Below, in pieces: positions 22,581 to 33,764 of a stretch of 64,000 nucleotides of DNA. The position numbers and the translations under genes are program-made. Below the pieces are notes generated by a model. It saw nothing but the letters and a program-made list of their open reading frames with translations, had not been told where the DNA came from and ran no database searches. Each line of letters opens with the position of its first letter. Positions within the stretch are counted from its first letter, which is position 1. This DNA comes from Gremmenia infestans (taxonomy: Eukaryota > Ascomycota > Leotiomycetes > Helotiales > Hamatocanthoscyphaceae). The stretch covers positions 1,364,001 to 1,428,000 of the forward strand of contig JAFEVB010000007.1 of the NCBI GenBank assembly GCA_032629725.1, written 5' to 3'.

Positions 22581-25004
22581 ATGCCTTCCCCAACTCCACG
22601 GCGCAGTCAATATACAACGCCCCTCTTGGATGTCGCCAATGCCAATAGCAAGACTCGCCCCATCCGACCTACAGCCAACAGTGTAAAGTCTCCTATTGGT
22701 AGAGTTGCTCCCTCGAAGAATCTTCGACCTACTGTAAAAAAGTTTACAAGACCTTCCCCCGAAGGAGTTCCTACAATCCAGGAGCTTCGGCTTCGGCTTG
22801 CTCAAGGTCGCAAGCCGAGTCTGCAATGGAGCCACACCAGTCCTGGACCGAAATCCTACATGGACAGTCAAGAAACTATGAAGCTTCTTGGCTCTGGGGT
22901 TTCTCCCCGTTCAAAGCCTTCACCACCTTCAAGACTTCGCTTTTCTCAAACCATTGAACCTGATGTCGACGGCGATGTCGTTGTCGCTGTCTCTCCGATA
23001 TTCACTGGCAATGAACCTCCCTCTGTGAGTGAATTGTTGACCAGCCCCGTCCAATTTGTTGCTTGAGAGTTTAGGGAGAAGCAGGAGCTCATTGTCAATT
23101 ATCATCTGGTGATAGTACATATCAGAGCTAACCAATCCAGGTGAATCCAGCTCAAACGGCGGAAAAGGGGGCTTTAGTCTCGCCAAACAGCAAGCCTCTT
23201 CCAGAGACACCACTTCTACTAGATAGCGACGAGCCTGAAGAACCCGAGTATCGTGGAATCATGGGTACGTTCTCTCTTTAATAGTCTCTTTTGATGGAAG
23301 AAGCTGACTGATCTAGATGCTACTGATGTCAACATGAAAAATGTCACCTTTGCTACTCTGACTCCAGAGGCCGCCGTCGACGTGTCTCCTAGTGCTCCTT
23401 TCAACAACACTCAACCTGACGTGCATTTCGAAGCACGAGACGCTTCTCCTCCCTCACCCAGTTTCCATACAGCTTCATCGTCTCCCTTCCCTACAATTCC
23501 TCGCCCTACAGATGCTCCTTCGCCCATTTCTAGCCACACAAGGACCATTAGTAATGGCAGTCTTACACCTCGCAATATCGTACGCAAGGCCAGCTTCCCC
23601 GATCTACGCAACTCCGTTGATCTAAGCCAACAGTTTCAACTACTTGCGCCTCCGCCCATCTCAGAATGGCTCGGAAGGCAAACAAGAAACCAAAGAAGCA
23701 AGCGCTCTGACAATACGAGCACTTCCAACTGTCCAGCAGTTGCTGCTAATAAGAGTGTTGCGCGTACAGCAAGCTTCAATTCCAATGGCGCAGCAAGCCC
23801 TCAATTGGAACCGGATGACCGAAAACGCCGCTCATCAAGATACGGAGTTGGTCTGTCGCTAAAGGTGTCTGTTGAAGCAAACCAAGCCATCTATGGTAGA
23901 TCTCCCACCAACATGGGTCCAAACTCAAGGGCTATTACCAACAGATCTCCCAGCGCCCTGGGTCGAAATCCAAGACCCCCCGCAAACACTCGCAACAGAC
24001 AAGTTGCCCAACGTGAGGTAGTCCTTCACCTGTCTAATCCTGACTGCAATGTACCAGAGCCATCAGATGAGAGACATGCCAGAAACAAGAATGGAGCGTC
24101 TCACCCATCCCAAGAGAATCGATTTCCACTTCGCAAATCTTCTCTGCCGCCCTTGCCCACGGAATCACCAAAGGCAATTGTCCCACGCAAAAATCGACAA
24201 CCTTTCGGGTCCCGACTTGCTCGCCCAACAGCTGCTAGCGCTGCTCGTGAGATTGAAGCTAAAAAGAGAGTAGCCGATGCAAAAGGTCCTCGACTAAGCG
24301 ACCAGTCTGAGCAATCCGATAAGTTGACATCGATCAAGCGTACCAGTGGTGGTTTTCGAAGCCGATTCACTTCATTCCTGCCCGGTTTGCGGAGGTCAAT
24401 TGAGCAACAACGTTACCAGGCAGTCTTAGAGCATAAGCTTTCTCGTCCATCGTCAATCTTGCAGGAATCTCATATTTCTATTCGAGATCACGCCACTGAT
24501 AAATACACCGATATGAGTTGCACTTCCACCAACGTCCCACCCGTCCATCTAGCGGTGTCGCCCTCCGCCAATACTACCGGTGAACCCGACCAAGCCAAGT
24601 CCGGGACAGCTGCTAATTCCCCCAACACCTCCGCCAGCCATCAAGCTCATCGCCATGTTGATCCCGATACGCCACCACTGTCAAGAGCAGGATTTTCCGG
24701 TCTTCATAGTGAGGGAGGTGCGCCTTTTGACCACGATGCAGTCGGTGAGCATATCGACAGCTGTGTCCGGGACGCTGAAGAGCACCTATGTCGGATCTTG
24801 GAAATTGGCCAGGGCCTTCAAGATCCGGATATGAAAGGCAACATCATCAAAATTGCAGAGTCTCTTGGTTTGGCGATTCAGTCGACTCGGACTCTCCGCA
24901 TGGTTTCGATCGCGGCTGCAACTGCCAATGCGAATCTGGCTATGATGACTGATAAATTGAGCCTTGCAGCAGTTGCGGCTATTGAAAACTTTGGTCGCAA
25001 ATAG
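22581..25004 (+). CDS. low-complexity fungal protein of unknown function
   Basis: Exons 22581..23024, 23141..23264, 23317..25004 give 751 aa. I do not recognise the family. The protein is rich in Ser, Pro, Arg and Asn across most of its length, with short basic clusters (for example KKRVADAKG and DRKRRSSRYG) and no signal peptide or membrane segment. The C-terminal 80 residues differ: EHIDSCVRDAEEHLCRILEI and the following segment are predicted helical and end in NLAMMTDKLSLAAVAAIENF, so they may form the only folded part. Start 22581 opens MPSPTPRRSQ. The first intron (116 bases) has a GTGAGT donor, and the second (52 bases) has a GTACGT donor and CTGAC branch. A nuclear or cytoskeletal adaptor role is possible, but nothing in the sequence settles it. 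Confidence 0.75.
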
Positions 25005-27119
25005 ATGGGGAAGGTTGGATTTCGAGTATACTTGTTTTGCGAGGAAAGGTCCTAGCTGGATATCTGGGTTTTCGTCTCTGTAGTTGCTTTGAATATGGAT
25101 GTCCCGTATTTCCCGGCCCTTTCTGGGGAGTTGTTATCAGAAGCGTCAAGTGTTCTTGGGCATAATCGTACCCCTAATTGAACCGATTTCCCATCTACAT
25201 GCCTATCAACTTGTGTGATAGGATTTTCAGCTTCTCGCCTTTCCAAACAGTTCACAGGTACTAAGCTGTAAGCTATATGTTATTCCGAGGGGATTAATCT
25301 CATCTTCCTCGCTTTCTCGTATTTCTATCTAAGAATTGCATTCTTACCTTTAATTGAAATCTCAAAGATTAATTTATGTTTCCATCACCTGAAGTCAGAC
25401 AAACTACAAGTATGAAGGTACTATCCAAGGAAAACTCTCAGCTCAACAATATCATCGAAAAGAATCTGTCGTCGGACCCTGTCTCTGGCTCCGAAGACGA
25501 AGACAGCATTTAGGCTATTTTGCAGCGAACTAGTTGGGCATATATCCATCGCATATAATCAGCAATAAGGGAAGACAGCAGCCGCGTATCTAAAACGTGT
25601 GCTATTTGCTCATATGCCACTTGTATAAAACTCCACATATTGATATCAAAATCAGAAGTACTTCCAGGCAAAGAAAGTACTAGATGATCAGAATAATCAA
25701 GAGGTAATACAAGCTATAATAACCCCTGAACAGTGGGATTCATTCCAGAACCACAGATGTCGGACTTTAAAGAGGACCTCTTACCAGCTACCACAGGTTC
25801 CAAGAAATCCGGTTGAAGCGCGTTAGAAGGCGATGGCACGGCATCTCGCACATCTTCGATATACCACATGCTTTCGACAAACAGGCTGGCTCGAACACAT
25901 CGACCGCAGCGGACGTTGAAACTAGAAGCGAGAGGGATGGTAGTGGAGCCGGGCAAGGTTCTCCGCAACGGCATCTCTCAGTGCGCTTCTAGGAATGTAC
26001 GGAGTAACCCTCGAGGGCTAGTGGCCGGTACTCGAGCCAATTGCGTAGCCGCATGGAGATGATTCCGAGTGCGTTGGCGAAGACCTTTAGAGGTGATGAG
26101 GAGATTTCGATAGATGCTTCCCAGTCCAGTACAGTCGGCACCAAGGCTTGCAAAAAGAGTTTGAATGGTGTTATTTTCTTACATCTGCGGTGTTTCCTAC
26201 AGGCCAGATTCTATGCCAAGGAGGTGAAGGTGTACTACTTCGTGGCTCCCAGCGAACACGAGTACGAACTCCATATGATAAAATTCTTTACTGGAGAAAA
26301 ATTGTGTGAAAATACCGAGGCAGGGCTTGCAAAGTACGGGACCGAGCGGAGTCTAAAGAAAGCAGGGCGCATGTGAAGGGAACCTTTTCCAATATTTATT
26401 CTTTTCTGGATATTAACTTTGGCATCAAGCTCACGAAGTTCTCGCGAAGTGGGTGCATGCCCCTGTCAAAATCCCCTGTTCCCACCCCACCTTCCCACCT
26501 ACCCCACATTACCCCACAGGTCACAGACCAGATACTCCGTGCACGATCGGAGGTCCCTATTGTTTTCGAGTGCATCATTGCCGGGATTGGAAGCTCCCGT
26601 TTGCTGGCTAGGCTTCAGGTGCCGGCGCTCCTTCTTCTTGGGGGGTGTGGAAGAGTCCGTTGATACGTATCTAGGGCGAGGGATTCCGCCTCTTCCTGAG
26701 GAACGGCCGTCGATGACCAATCGCCCCCCTCCCAGATGAGTTGTGTCTTGGTTTTACTGATGGGCATTGGGCACATTTTATGCTTTGCGCTATGGGGAAA
26801 ATATCGTAGATCGATCGGAGATAATCCCGAATACGCTTTTTGGTGGTCAGCCGTCCAGTGATGACCTTTCTGGCCGAGGAGGCACATGGCAATACCCTCC
26901 TTTTTGTCTTGAAATGCTTCATTTTGGGATTTTGAGCGGAGAAGCAAATAGAGGGGAATGTGGTATATAGGTGTTTAATCGCCGCTCCTCTAAACTAAGC
27001 AAGTGTGAGCTGGAAGTCACTATTGCATTGCACTCTCCTACCATTGCACAATCAATTTCAATACTTCTTTCTTCAGAAAGTGAACAAAGTCATCGTTTTC
27101 AGCCAAGTTTGAAATCACA
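25005..27119. other. spacer upstream of the carboxylesterase gene
   Basis: I find no convincing gene in 2.1 kb. A 33-codon frame at about 25413-25514 (MKVLSKENSQLNNIIEKN...) ends in an acidic tail, and several frames on minus around 25714-26160 read moderately protein-like but are broken by stops with no splice solution. They may be decayed coding sequence. TACGGAGTA occurs at 25998-26006. A TATATAG word lies near 26963, about 155 bases before the esterase start. Confidence 0.4.
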
Positions 27120-28961
27120 ATGAAGCTCTTTGGTTTACTTCTAGGTCTTCTCCCACTCGTACTTGCTGCTCCCGCTAAACGAGATGGTGCGCCCACAGTC
27201 GCTATTCCTTCGCCTGCTGCTACCATTATTGGATCAAATTCGGGATCGGTAGACAGCTTCAAGGGCATACCGTTCGCTCAGCCTCCAACGGGATCTCTGC
27301 GTCTGAAGCCGCCACAGGCTCTCACGTCACTTGGAACCGTCACGGCTACAGGTACACCCACGGCATGTCCGCAGCTCTACTTTAGCGATAATGTGACGAG
27401 CGACTTCCCTGCTGGGGTTCTTGGAGTTCTCTTGAATACCCCATTATTTCAGACCGTGACCAGTGCTGGTGAAGACTGTCTTACAGTCAATGTTTTCCGG
27501 CCAGCTGGAACTACAGATTCCTCCAACTTGCCGGTGCTGTTTTGGATCTTCGGTGGTGGCTTCGAACTTGGAAGTACTCAAACGTATGATGGGTCACTGC
27601 TGGTTTCAGATTCAATAACAGAGGGAAAGCCTATTGTGTTCGTAGCTGTGAACTACCGAGTTGGTGGATTTGGCTTCCTTGGAGGCTCTGAAATATTGGC
27701 GGATGGTTCGTCAAACCTGGGATTGCTAGATCAAAGATTGGGTCTGCAATGGGTTCAAGACAACATTGCCAGCTTTGGCGGAGGTGAGAACTCTCTAATC
27801 TTGAAATCATCCACACACTTTCAAAGAAATATCCGCTGACATATCCATAGATCCAACCAAAGTGACAATTTGGGGCGAATCAGCTGGATCAATATCCGTG
27901 CTGGATCAGATGGTTTTGTACGACGGAGACAATACGTACAAGGGAAAGCCTCTTTTCAGAGCAGGAATCATGGATTCCGGCAGCATTATTCCCGCAGATG
28001 CAGTTGATTGTCCAAAGGCACAAAGTGTATATGATACAGTTGTGGAAGCCGCTGGATGCTCAGGAGCAAGTTCAACTTTAGACTGCCTCCGAGGTTTGGA
28101 CTACGAAACCTTTCTGGGAGCGACAAACTCCGTACCTGGCATCTTTTCTTACACCTCTATTAACCTATCTTACCTGCCTCGCCCTGATGGAAAGGTTTTG
28201 ACACTATCCCCTGATGTATCGATTACAGAGGGGAAATATGCTAAAGTTCCCTTTATCGTTGGAGATCAAGAAGACGAAGGGGTACGTTGGCCTGAACTTC
28301 CTGAGAAAAAATACTAACTCGAGCAGACACTTTTCGCCCTTTTCCAACCAAATATAAGCACGACGGCGGAAGTCATCGATTATTTATCGGCTGTGTTCTT
28401 CCAAGATGCAACGATCGAACAGATCACGGCCCTTGTTGCCACTTATCCCGATGATCCGTCAGATGGATCACCATTCGGAACAGGTATCCTCAACGAGTGG
28501 TATCCCCAGTACAAACGCCTTGCTGCAATCCTGGGAGATCTGACGTTTACGTTAAGTCGGCGTGCCTTCTTGAACATCGCGTCCACTGAAGTCCCAACCT
28601 GGTCCTATTTAGCATCGTACGACTATGGTACGCCTGTGCTAGGATCCTTCCACGCGGGAGACATTCTCCAGGTATTCTACGGGATACTTCCCAATTATGC
28701 ATCAGCTTGTAAGTTTCAAATACTCCGCTTTGGTGAAACACTACATTGACTGGTGTTTGTGAAGCGATCCATGACTACTACTTGTCGTTTGTTCACACGA
28801 TGGATCCAAACAATGGATCAAGCTATGCGGAGTGGCCTCAGTGGAGCGATGACAAACAGCTAATGCACTTCAATTCTGCGGATGCGGCACTGTTGGCTGA
28901 TGACTTCCGATCTGAAAGCTATGATTGGCTTGCTGCGAACGTTGGAAGTCTTCATGTATAA
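27120..28961 (+). CDS. secreted type-B carboxylesterase/lipase
   Basis: Exons 27120..27783, 27851..28281, 28327..28708, 28765..28961 give 557 aa, the normal size for fungal type-B esterases. A signal peptide covers about 1-17 (LFGLLLGLLPLVLAAP), followed by a Lys-Arg processing site at 20-21. Landmarks are FKGIPFAQPPTGSLRLKPP, GEDCLTVNVFRP (the type-B signature 2), the oxyanion-hole GGGFELGS, and the nucleophile motif WGESAGS with Ser232. The charge relay is completed by Glu364 in QEDEGT and His474 in FHAGDILQVF. N-glycosylation sequons are scattered through the protein. All three introns are 45-67 bases. Substrate cannot be told from sequence; related enzymes act on lipids, sterol esters or plant esters. 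Confidence 0.93.
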
Positions 28962-29697
28962 GTTAAAAGGCATGAAAATATGAAAATAATGACTGAATAC
29001 TCCCGCCTCAAAATGTCCTCGAACTAGCGATTCAAAAAAGGGGTTGTCTAAGGTACCTAGGTACCGGAAAGCCAGAATGCCCAATGCCATAGGGACGCAT
29101 AGATATTGCAAGAGGATAGATAGTCTTCGACACCTTGCTGTATAACCCACTGAGGCTATCCGGCGCAGAGGCATAAGTGGCGACATATTACTACGCTCCG
29201 CTCCGTACCGTAATGTCAAATACATGAAGAACGGCTTCGGCATTTAATTGTCGGCGCTCACTAAGCGAAGCCTTCTCCGCAAAAAAGGCCGGTAGGTTCG
29301 GCATGATGTCACTGAGGGCCAAATGTTTAAAATCTTCTATTGCAGAGAACTTAGAAAATGAATATGACCAATTAAACCGAACAAAGGACACATCAAAATA
29401 CAAAGTATACCCTTAATCATCCTGTCTAACATTCCATCACGTGGTTGGTGTCACCCAGAGCAGCTGATTTTGAGGGGCAAGACTTGTTGCAACTTGTGAC
29501 CTGCTCAGCCGCACTTCTATCTGTTTCTCCACTCGTCCCTCTTGACCAACCCTTCACTAGACACTTCTTTGGCAACCCCATTCTGATTCATATAATCACC
29601 TTTGTCTTGTAACACCTCCTTCAAAATACATTTTGATTCCCCTTGGAAAAACGCCTTACGATAACCTTAATCAACCCCGCGCTCTCAGCAAAACACC
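28962..29697. other. spacer with palindrome and CACGTG site
   Basis: The stretch carries the 14-base palindrome GGTACCTAGGTACC at 29052-29065 and a CACGTG at 29438-29443. No gene is seen. Open frames on minus at 28860-29403 overlap the esterase end and show no motif. Confidence 0.5.
29438..29443. promoter_or_regulatory. CACGTG E-box-like site
   Basis: A perfect CACGTG palindrome, flanked as ATCACGTGG, lies 255 bases upstream of the ATG of the small basic protein gene. Fungal bHLH regulators bind this core. Function is inferred from position only. Confidence 0.25.
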
Positions 29698-30354
29698 ATG
29701 GTTCTCCTCGGCGGCTTAGAAGTGGTAGCCGCTGGTTACTTGATCCACAAACACCAGAAGAACAAGAAGGAAAGGGAGAGGATCGAGGACGAAAGAGCCT
29801 ATCTCGAGGAAGAAGAACACTGCCACCGCGCAAGCAATCATCACCGACGCCGTCGCTCGCACAGCAGGAGGAGACATTCGAAAGACCGCCCACACTCTCA
29901 CGATGGCCGGTACGGGCACGAAACCTCCAAACCGAAACCCGTTCCTGTCCCTCTCCCTCTCCCTGTCCCTATGCCCGCCGCGCAGTCCATGCACCAAGCT
30001 CCTCCGCGATACGATACCTATCCTCCTGCTCCTCAGCAGCACCCGCACGATGTGAAGTATGGCTGGACCGACAACAACCCCGGTCCAGCAGCGCCTCAAC
30101 AGCAACAGCAACAGACCTTCCCAGTCACCGGATGGCCTTCACACTGGGAGCAGTCACAGCGTTCGGGCTCGGGCTCTATGACACTTCTAGCGCCTCCGAT
30201 TCCACCTCAAGCCTCATCTTCGCGCGCCGAGTCCTCGAGGGGCAGATCCGAGACACGAGGGTCGGACTCGAGTCCGCGGGTGAGGTTTGCCGTTTCCACG
30301 GATGAACGGGGGCGGCCGCGCAGTATTTCTCCTCCACCGAAATACCGCCCGTGA
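29698..30354 (+). CDS. small basic and proline-rich protein, unknown function
   Basis: A single exon of 218 aa. The first 18 residues (MVLLGGLEVVAAGYLIHK) are mildly hydrophobic and are followed at once by a charged helix (KNKKERERIEDERAYLEEEE), so a short membrane-proximal anchor is possible. Next comes a His/Arg/Ser-rich stretch (RRRRSHSRRRHSKDR), a PVPVPLPLPVPMP segment, a PQQQQQQ tract and an Arg/Ser-rich tail ending PPPKYRP. The start at 29698 is preceded by ACC. I know such proteins as unannotated short fungal proteins but cannot name a family. Composition and length are consistent with a real gene rather than a chance frame. Confidence 0.65.
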   Translation: MVLLGGLEVVAAGYLIHKHQKNKKERERIEDERAYLEEEEHCHRASNHHRRRRSHSRRRHSKDRPHSHDGRYGHETSKPKPVPVPLPLPVPMPAAQSMHQAPPRYDTYPPAPQQHPHDVKYGWTDNNPGPAAPQQQQQQTFPVTGWPSHWEQSQRSGSGSMTLLAPPIPPQASSSRAESSRGRSETRGSDSSPRVRFAVSTDERGRPRSISPPPKYRP

Positions 30355-31588
30355 TTTACGAAGAAGATAATGGAGGAGTTGTGGATAGACGCTGGCGTCG
30401 ACCCGGGAGATGTTATGATAATGTTATGATAATGGCGGATAAATTGCATTTGGGCGTTTGATTTAGCGATGGGTACGGTAATGGTCTAGTGATTGGTTGG
30501 ACTGAATAGGCATAGCACAGCCTATTTAGTCCCATCAATCGATTATGGATTTGGATGGGTTTGCTTAAGTCGGCTTGAAAAATAGCTAAGTCGACTTATG
30601 CTAAATACCTAGGTAGTTCAGAAAGGATCTGATAATATATAAAATGCATAAGTAAACGCATATACTAGTAAACGAAAAGTGACTTCTAGCCCTACTAAAA
30701 TAAATAGCGAATTCAAGTTACTTTTAAATATATTACGTTGCGTATCTATAACTATTCCCAACCTTTAATTGCGTCACTCTATATCACATTCTTCCTTACT
30801 TATCCTAGCAGGTATTAATACAAGTGTTAGATATTAAGCTCTTAGCATTGCAGTTTAATCTAAAGTGCTTAGAATTAATGAATTATTAGTGATAGAAATG
30901 GTAGAAAAAACATGTTCTTATCTCTACATATAGATGTGTACTCCATACGGGCTGACCTTATCAGGTACTTCAAGGTCCTCAAATGCCTCCACATTTATAT
31001 TAAGACTAAATTACCTAGCAAAGTCAGAATGTCTTTGCTGTGCATAAGTTATTATGCCTTCTCGATCTAGCTAGTGTAAGTCGATTTATCCTTTTTTGAA
31101 GTCCACTTACGGCAACACGCATACCTAAGCCGCAACCACCGGGAATAATAAAAGCATTCGAAAGTACGAAAGTTACCCTTCCCGTCGATCATGCGCCGTG
31201 AACTACTATAGCTCAGTGCAGAACTCCACCCTGGCCCGCTTTCCCTGACGTACCTTCCACCTAACAACAACACTAGTGATAGATAATATATCAGGTACTG
31301 TATGGGGAATCTATTATGAACGCCACCTGGACCATTCATGATAATGAGTTAGTGGTTTTTATAGTAAATAATGGCAGGACTTTATTTCCGTTTTATCTCT
31401 GTTATCTTGCCTCCCTTCACAAATTCACCCCGTCTTCTATGAGTTTTTGTGTTCTCCTTCTCTTTCCGTTTTCTCTTTGCTCTCTTGTCCCCCTCCACAA
31501 TCCACTCCATCTTCCTTGAGTTTTTGCTTTCTCTTGCTCTTTCTATTCCCTGTGATTCTGAACATAGCAAGACGCTGCAGTTAGCGCA
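30355..31588. other. AT-rich spacer upstream of the MFS gene
   Basis: This 1.2-kb stretch is AT-rich at 30590-31070 with many TA steps and no frame worth keeping. TACCTAGGTA, the core of the palindrome seen at 19248 and 29052, recurs at 30606-30615. A CCG-N7-CGG arrangement lies at 31130-31142, a form some Zn2Cys6 regulators bind. Confidence 0.45.
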
Positions 31589-33514
31589 ATGCAGTGTATT
31601 CTCCAGTACAAGAGATTCGCCCGCCAGGTGCAAGCGCAATATGAGCGAGACAAGAAACGTGCGGAAGCTGTCGAGCGAGGCAATGCAGAAAAATGTTTCA
31701 AGGCCCAAGACAATGGCGAGCCATTGATCCATCGAGCCACCTCCATCGGCGAAGAAAAACAAAGCCCCGATACCCGCGACGCAGAGAAGGCAGAATTACC
31801 TTCCAGTGGCTCGAGCTCGGATAGCATTGGTGGCGGAGAAAAGGAAGGAGAAGACACGGAGGGAAATGGCATTCTCGCGATTATGAAGTCCAATCAGTCC
31901 TTTGGGACGACAATAGGACATGCACTCTCTGGCATTGAGGTTCGGCAATTGAGTAAAGAGATCACCAAAACTCGCACGAACCGCTCTAAATCCACCAAAG
32001 CCAATTCCGGCGAGAAAGAAGAGAGGGAGACGGTCTTTGTAGTGGGATATGAGAGTGAAAAGGATGACATGAACCCCCACAACTGGGGCTACGGGAAGCG
32101 TATCCTCGCCACCTTCCTAATAGCATGCATTGCCTTCACTGTCGGATTCGCATCCTCAATCGACAGCGCAGCTTTTCCTCAAGCAGCTGAGGACTTTGGC
32201 GTAAGTCAGGTTGTAGAAGTTCTCGCTACCGCCATCTTCCTAGTAGGGTTCGGGTTCGGCGCCTTGTTCGCTGGTCCTATATCTGAGACCGTGGGCAGGA
32301 ATCCGGTTTATATCGTTACCTTGAGTATATACATGATTTGGATCATGGCCTCTGCACTGGCGCCGAATATTGGAGCGCAGCTCGTCTTCCGCTTCCTGGC
32401 TGGCGTTTTCGGCAGCACGCCACTTACTTGCGCCGGAGGTTCTCTGTCAGATATCTGGAACCCCATTGAGCGTGGCTACGCTTTCCCGCTGTTCGCAAAT
32501 GCTGCGCTCATGGGTCCTATACTCGGGCCTGTGGTTGGTGGGTTCGTCGGACAATCATCTCTGGTCAGCTGGAGATGGACAGAATGGATAACACTCATCA
32601 TTTCCGGCCTGATACTCGTCCTCATCGTGCTCTTCCAGCCGGAAACATTTGCACCTGTTCTGTTAACATGGAAAGCTCAGCACTTGCGCAAGGTCACAGG
32701 AGATGAGCGCTTCGTGGCTCCATCTGAGATACGTGCGGATACGTTCTCGAAGCGGCTGTTGACAGCCATTTCCAGACCCTTCATACTCACGGCGCGAGAA
32801 CCGATCGTGCTGCTCTTCGCGTTGTACCTAACGGTCGTGTACATAATCATTTTTACGTTTTTGGATGGCTATACATACATCTACGGCGACACCTACGGGT
32901 TCTCTCAAGGTATCACCGGGCTTGCGTTCCTGGGGATAGCTTTCGGACTCTGTGGGGCCTCGCTGCTGATTCCCCTTCTCCATTCTTGGGCGAAGAGGGA
33001 TTTGAAGGAAGCGCAGGAGAAAGGTGGGCTGGACGCGAAGCTGCCACCCGAGAAAAGACTTTGGTTTGCTATGTTTGGAGCGCCTGCTGTGCCGATTGGG
33101 TTGTTCTGGATGGCGTGGACGAATTATAGTAGTATCAGCTACTGGAGTGACCTGGTAGCTTCTGTTTTGATTGGATACGGCACCTTGTGCATATTTGTCA
33201 GCATTTATCAGTACATCATTGATACATATGAGATGTATGCTGCGTCTGCGCTGGTGAGTATATCGCTCATTCGCTATGTGGCGGCGGGTGGTATGACCGT
33301 GGTTGGAATTCCGTGAGTTGATTCCCTCTCTAGCATTCTTGTGAGACATGCTTGCTAATGACTTGATAGGTTTTATGAGAACCTTGGCGTGCATTGGACC
33401 TTGACGATACTTGGGGCAATATCTGCTTTGATGGTTCCTGTTCCATATGCGTTTTATCGCTGGGGTCCAACAATCAGGGGTTGGTCGAGATATGCGGTTA
33501 ACAGCGACGAATGA
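31589..33514 (+). CDS. MFS transporter, DHA1-like (drug/polyamine H+ antiporter type)
   Basis: Exons 31589..33312 and 33370..33514 give 622 aa. DHA1 proteins have 12 membrane helices and export drugs, polyamines or metabolites by proton antiport at the plasma membrane. The N-terminal 165 residues are hydrophilic and charged. The phrase DDMNPHNWGYGKR sits just before helix 1 (about 171-190), which is typical of this clade. Other landmarks are ISETVGRNPVYIVTLSIYM (loop 2-3), FRFLAGVFGSTPLTCAGG (helix 4), ANAALMGPILGPVVGGF (helix 5, antiporter motif C-like), SWRWTEW and the C-terminal GIPFYENLGVHWTLTILG. The intron (57 bases) falls before FYENLG and restores a final pair of helices. The gene is convergent with a Zn2Cys6 regulator 250 bases away. 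Substrate is unknown. Confidence 0.92.
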
Positions 33515-33764
33515 GTGACATTTCAGGGATATCACGTTCTGTGTGCATATACATAGTCTTGGAGCAGTCTAGCATGGCGTTCGAGGAAATGTTTTCTTTA
33601 ACTTCGATTAATATGGGTGTTAACATACCAAACAATGCATGAAATCTCTAACTCCCAGTTCGCTATCATAAATCATCTGGTATATCCATATCGTAAGGTA
33701 TCCATCCAACCCAGTCATCATTTTCAAGCAATACTCATAAGTCCCAGCCACCCCACAGACTCTC

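Noticed and set aside
25714..26200. Protein-like minus reading around 25714-26200
   Set aside because: Several frames read plausibly for short stretches but are interrupted by stops without usable splice signals, so I do not call a gene.
32828..33535. 235-codon minus frame
   Set aside because: Antisense of the MFS gene, Arg/His/Pro-rich, with no domain.
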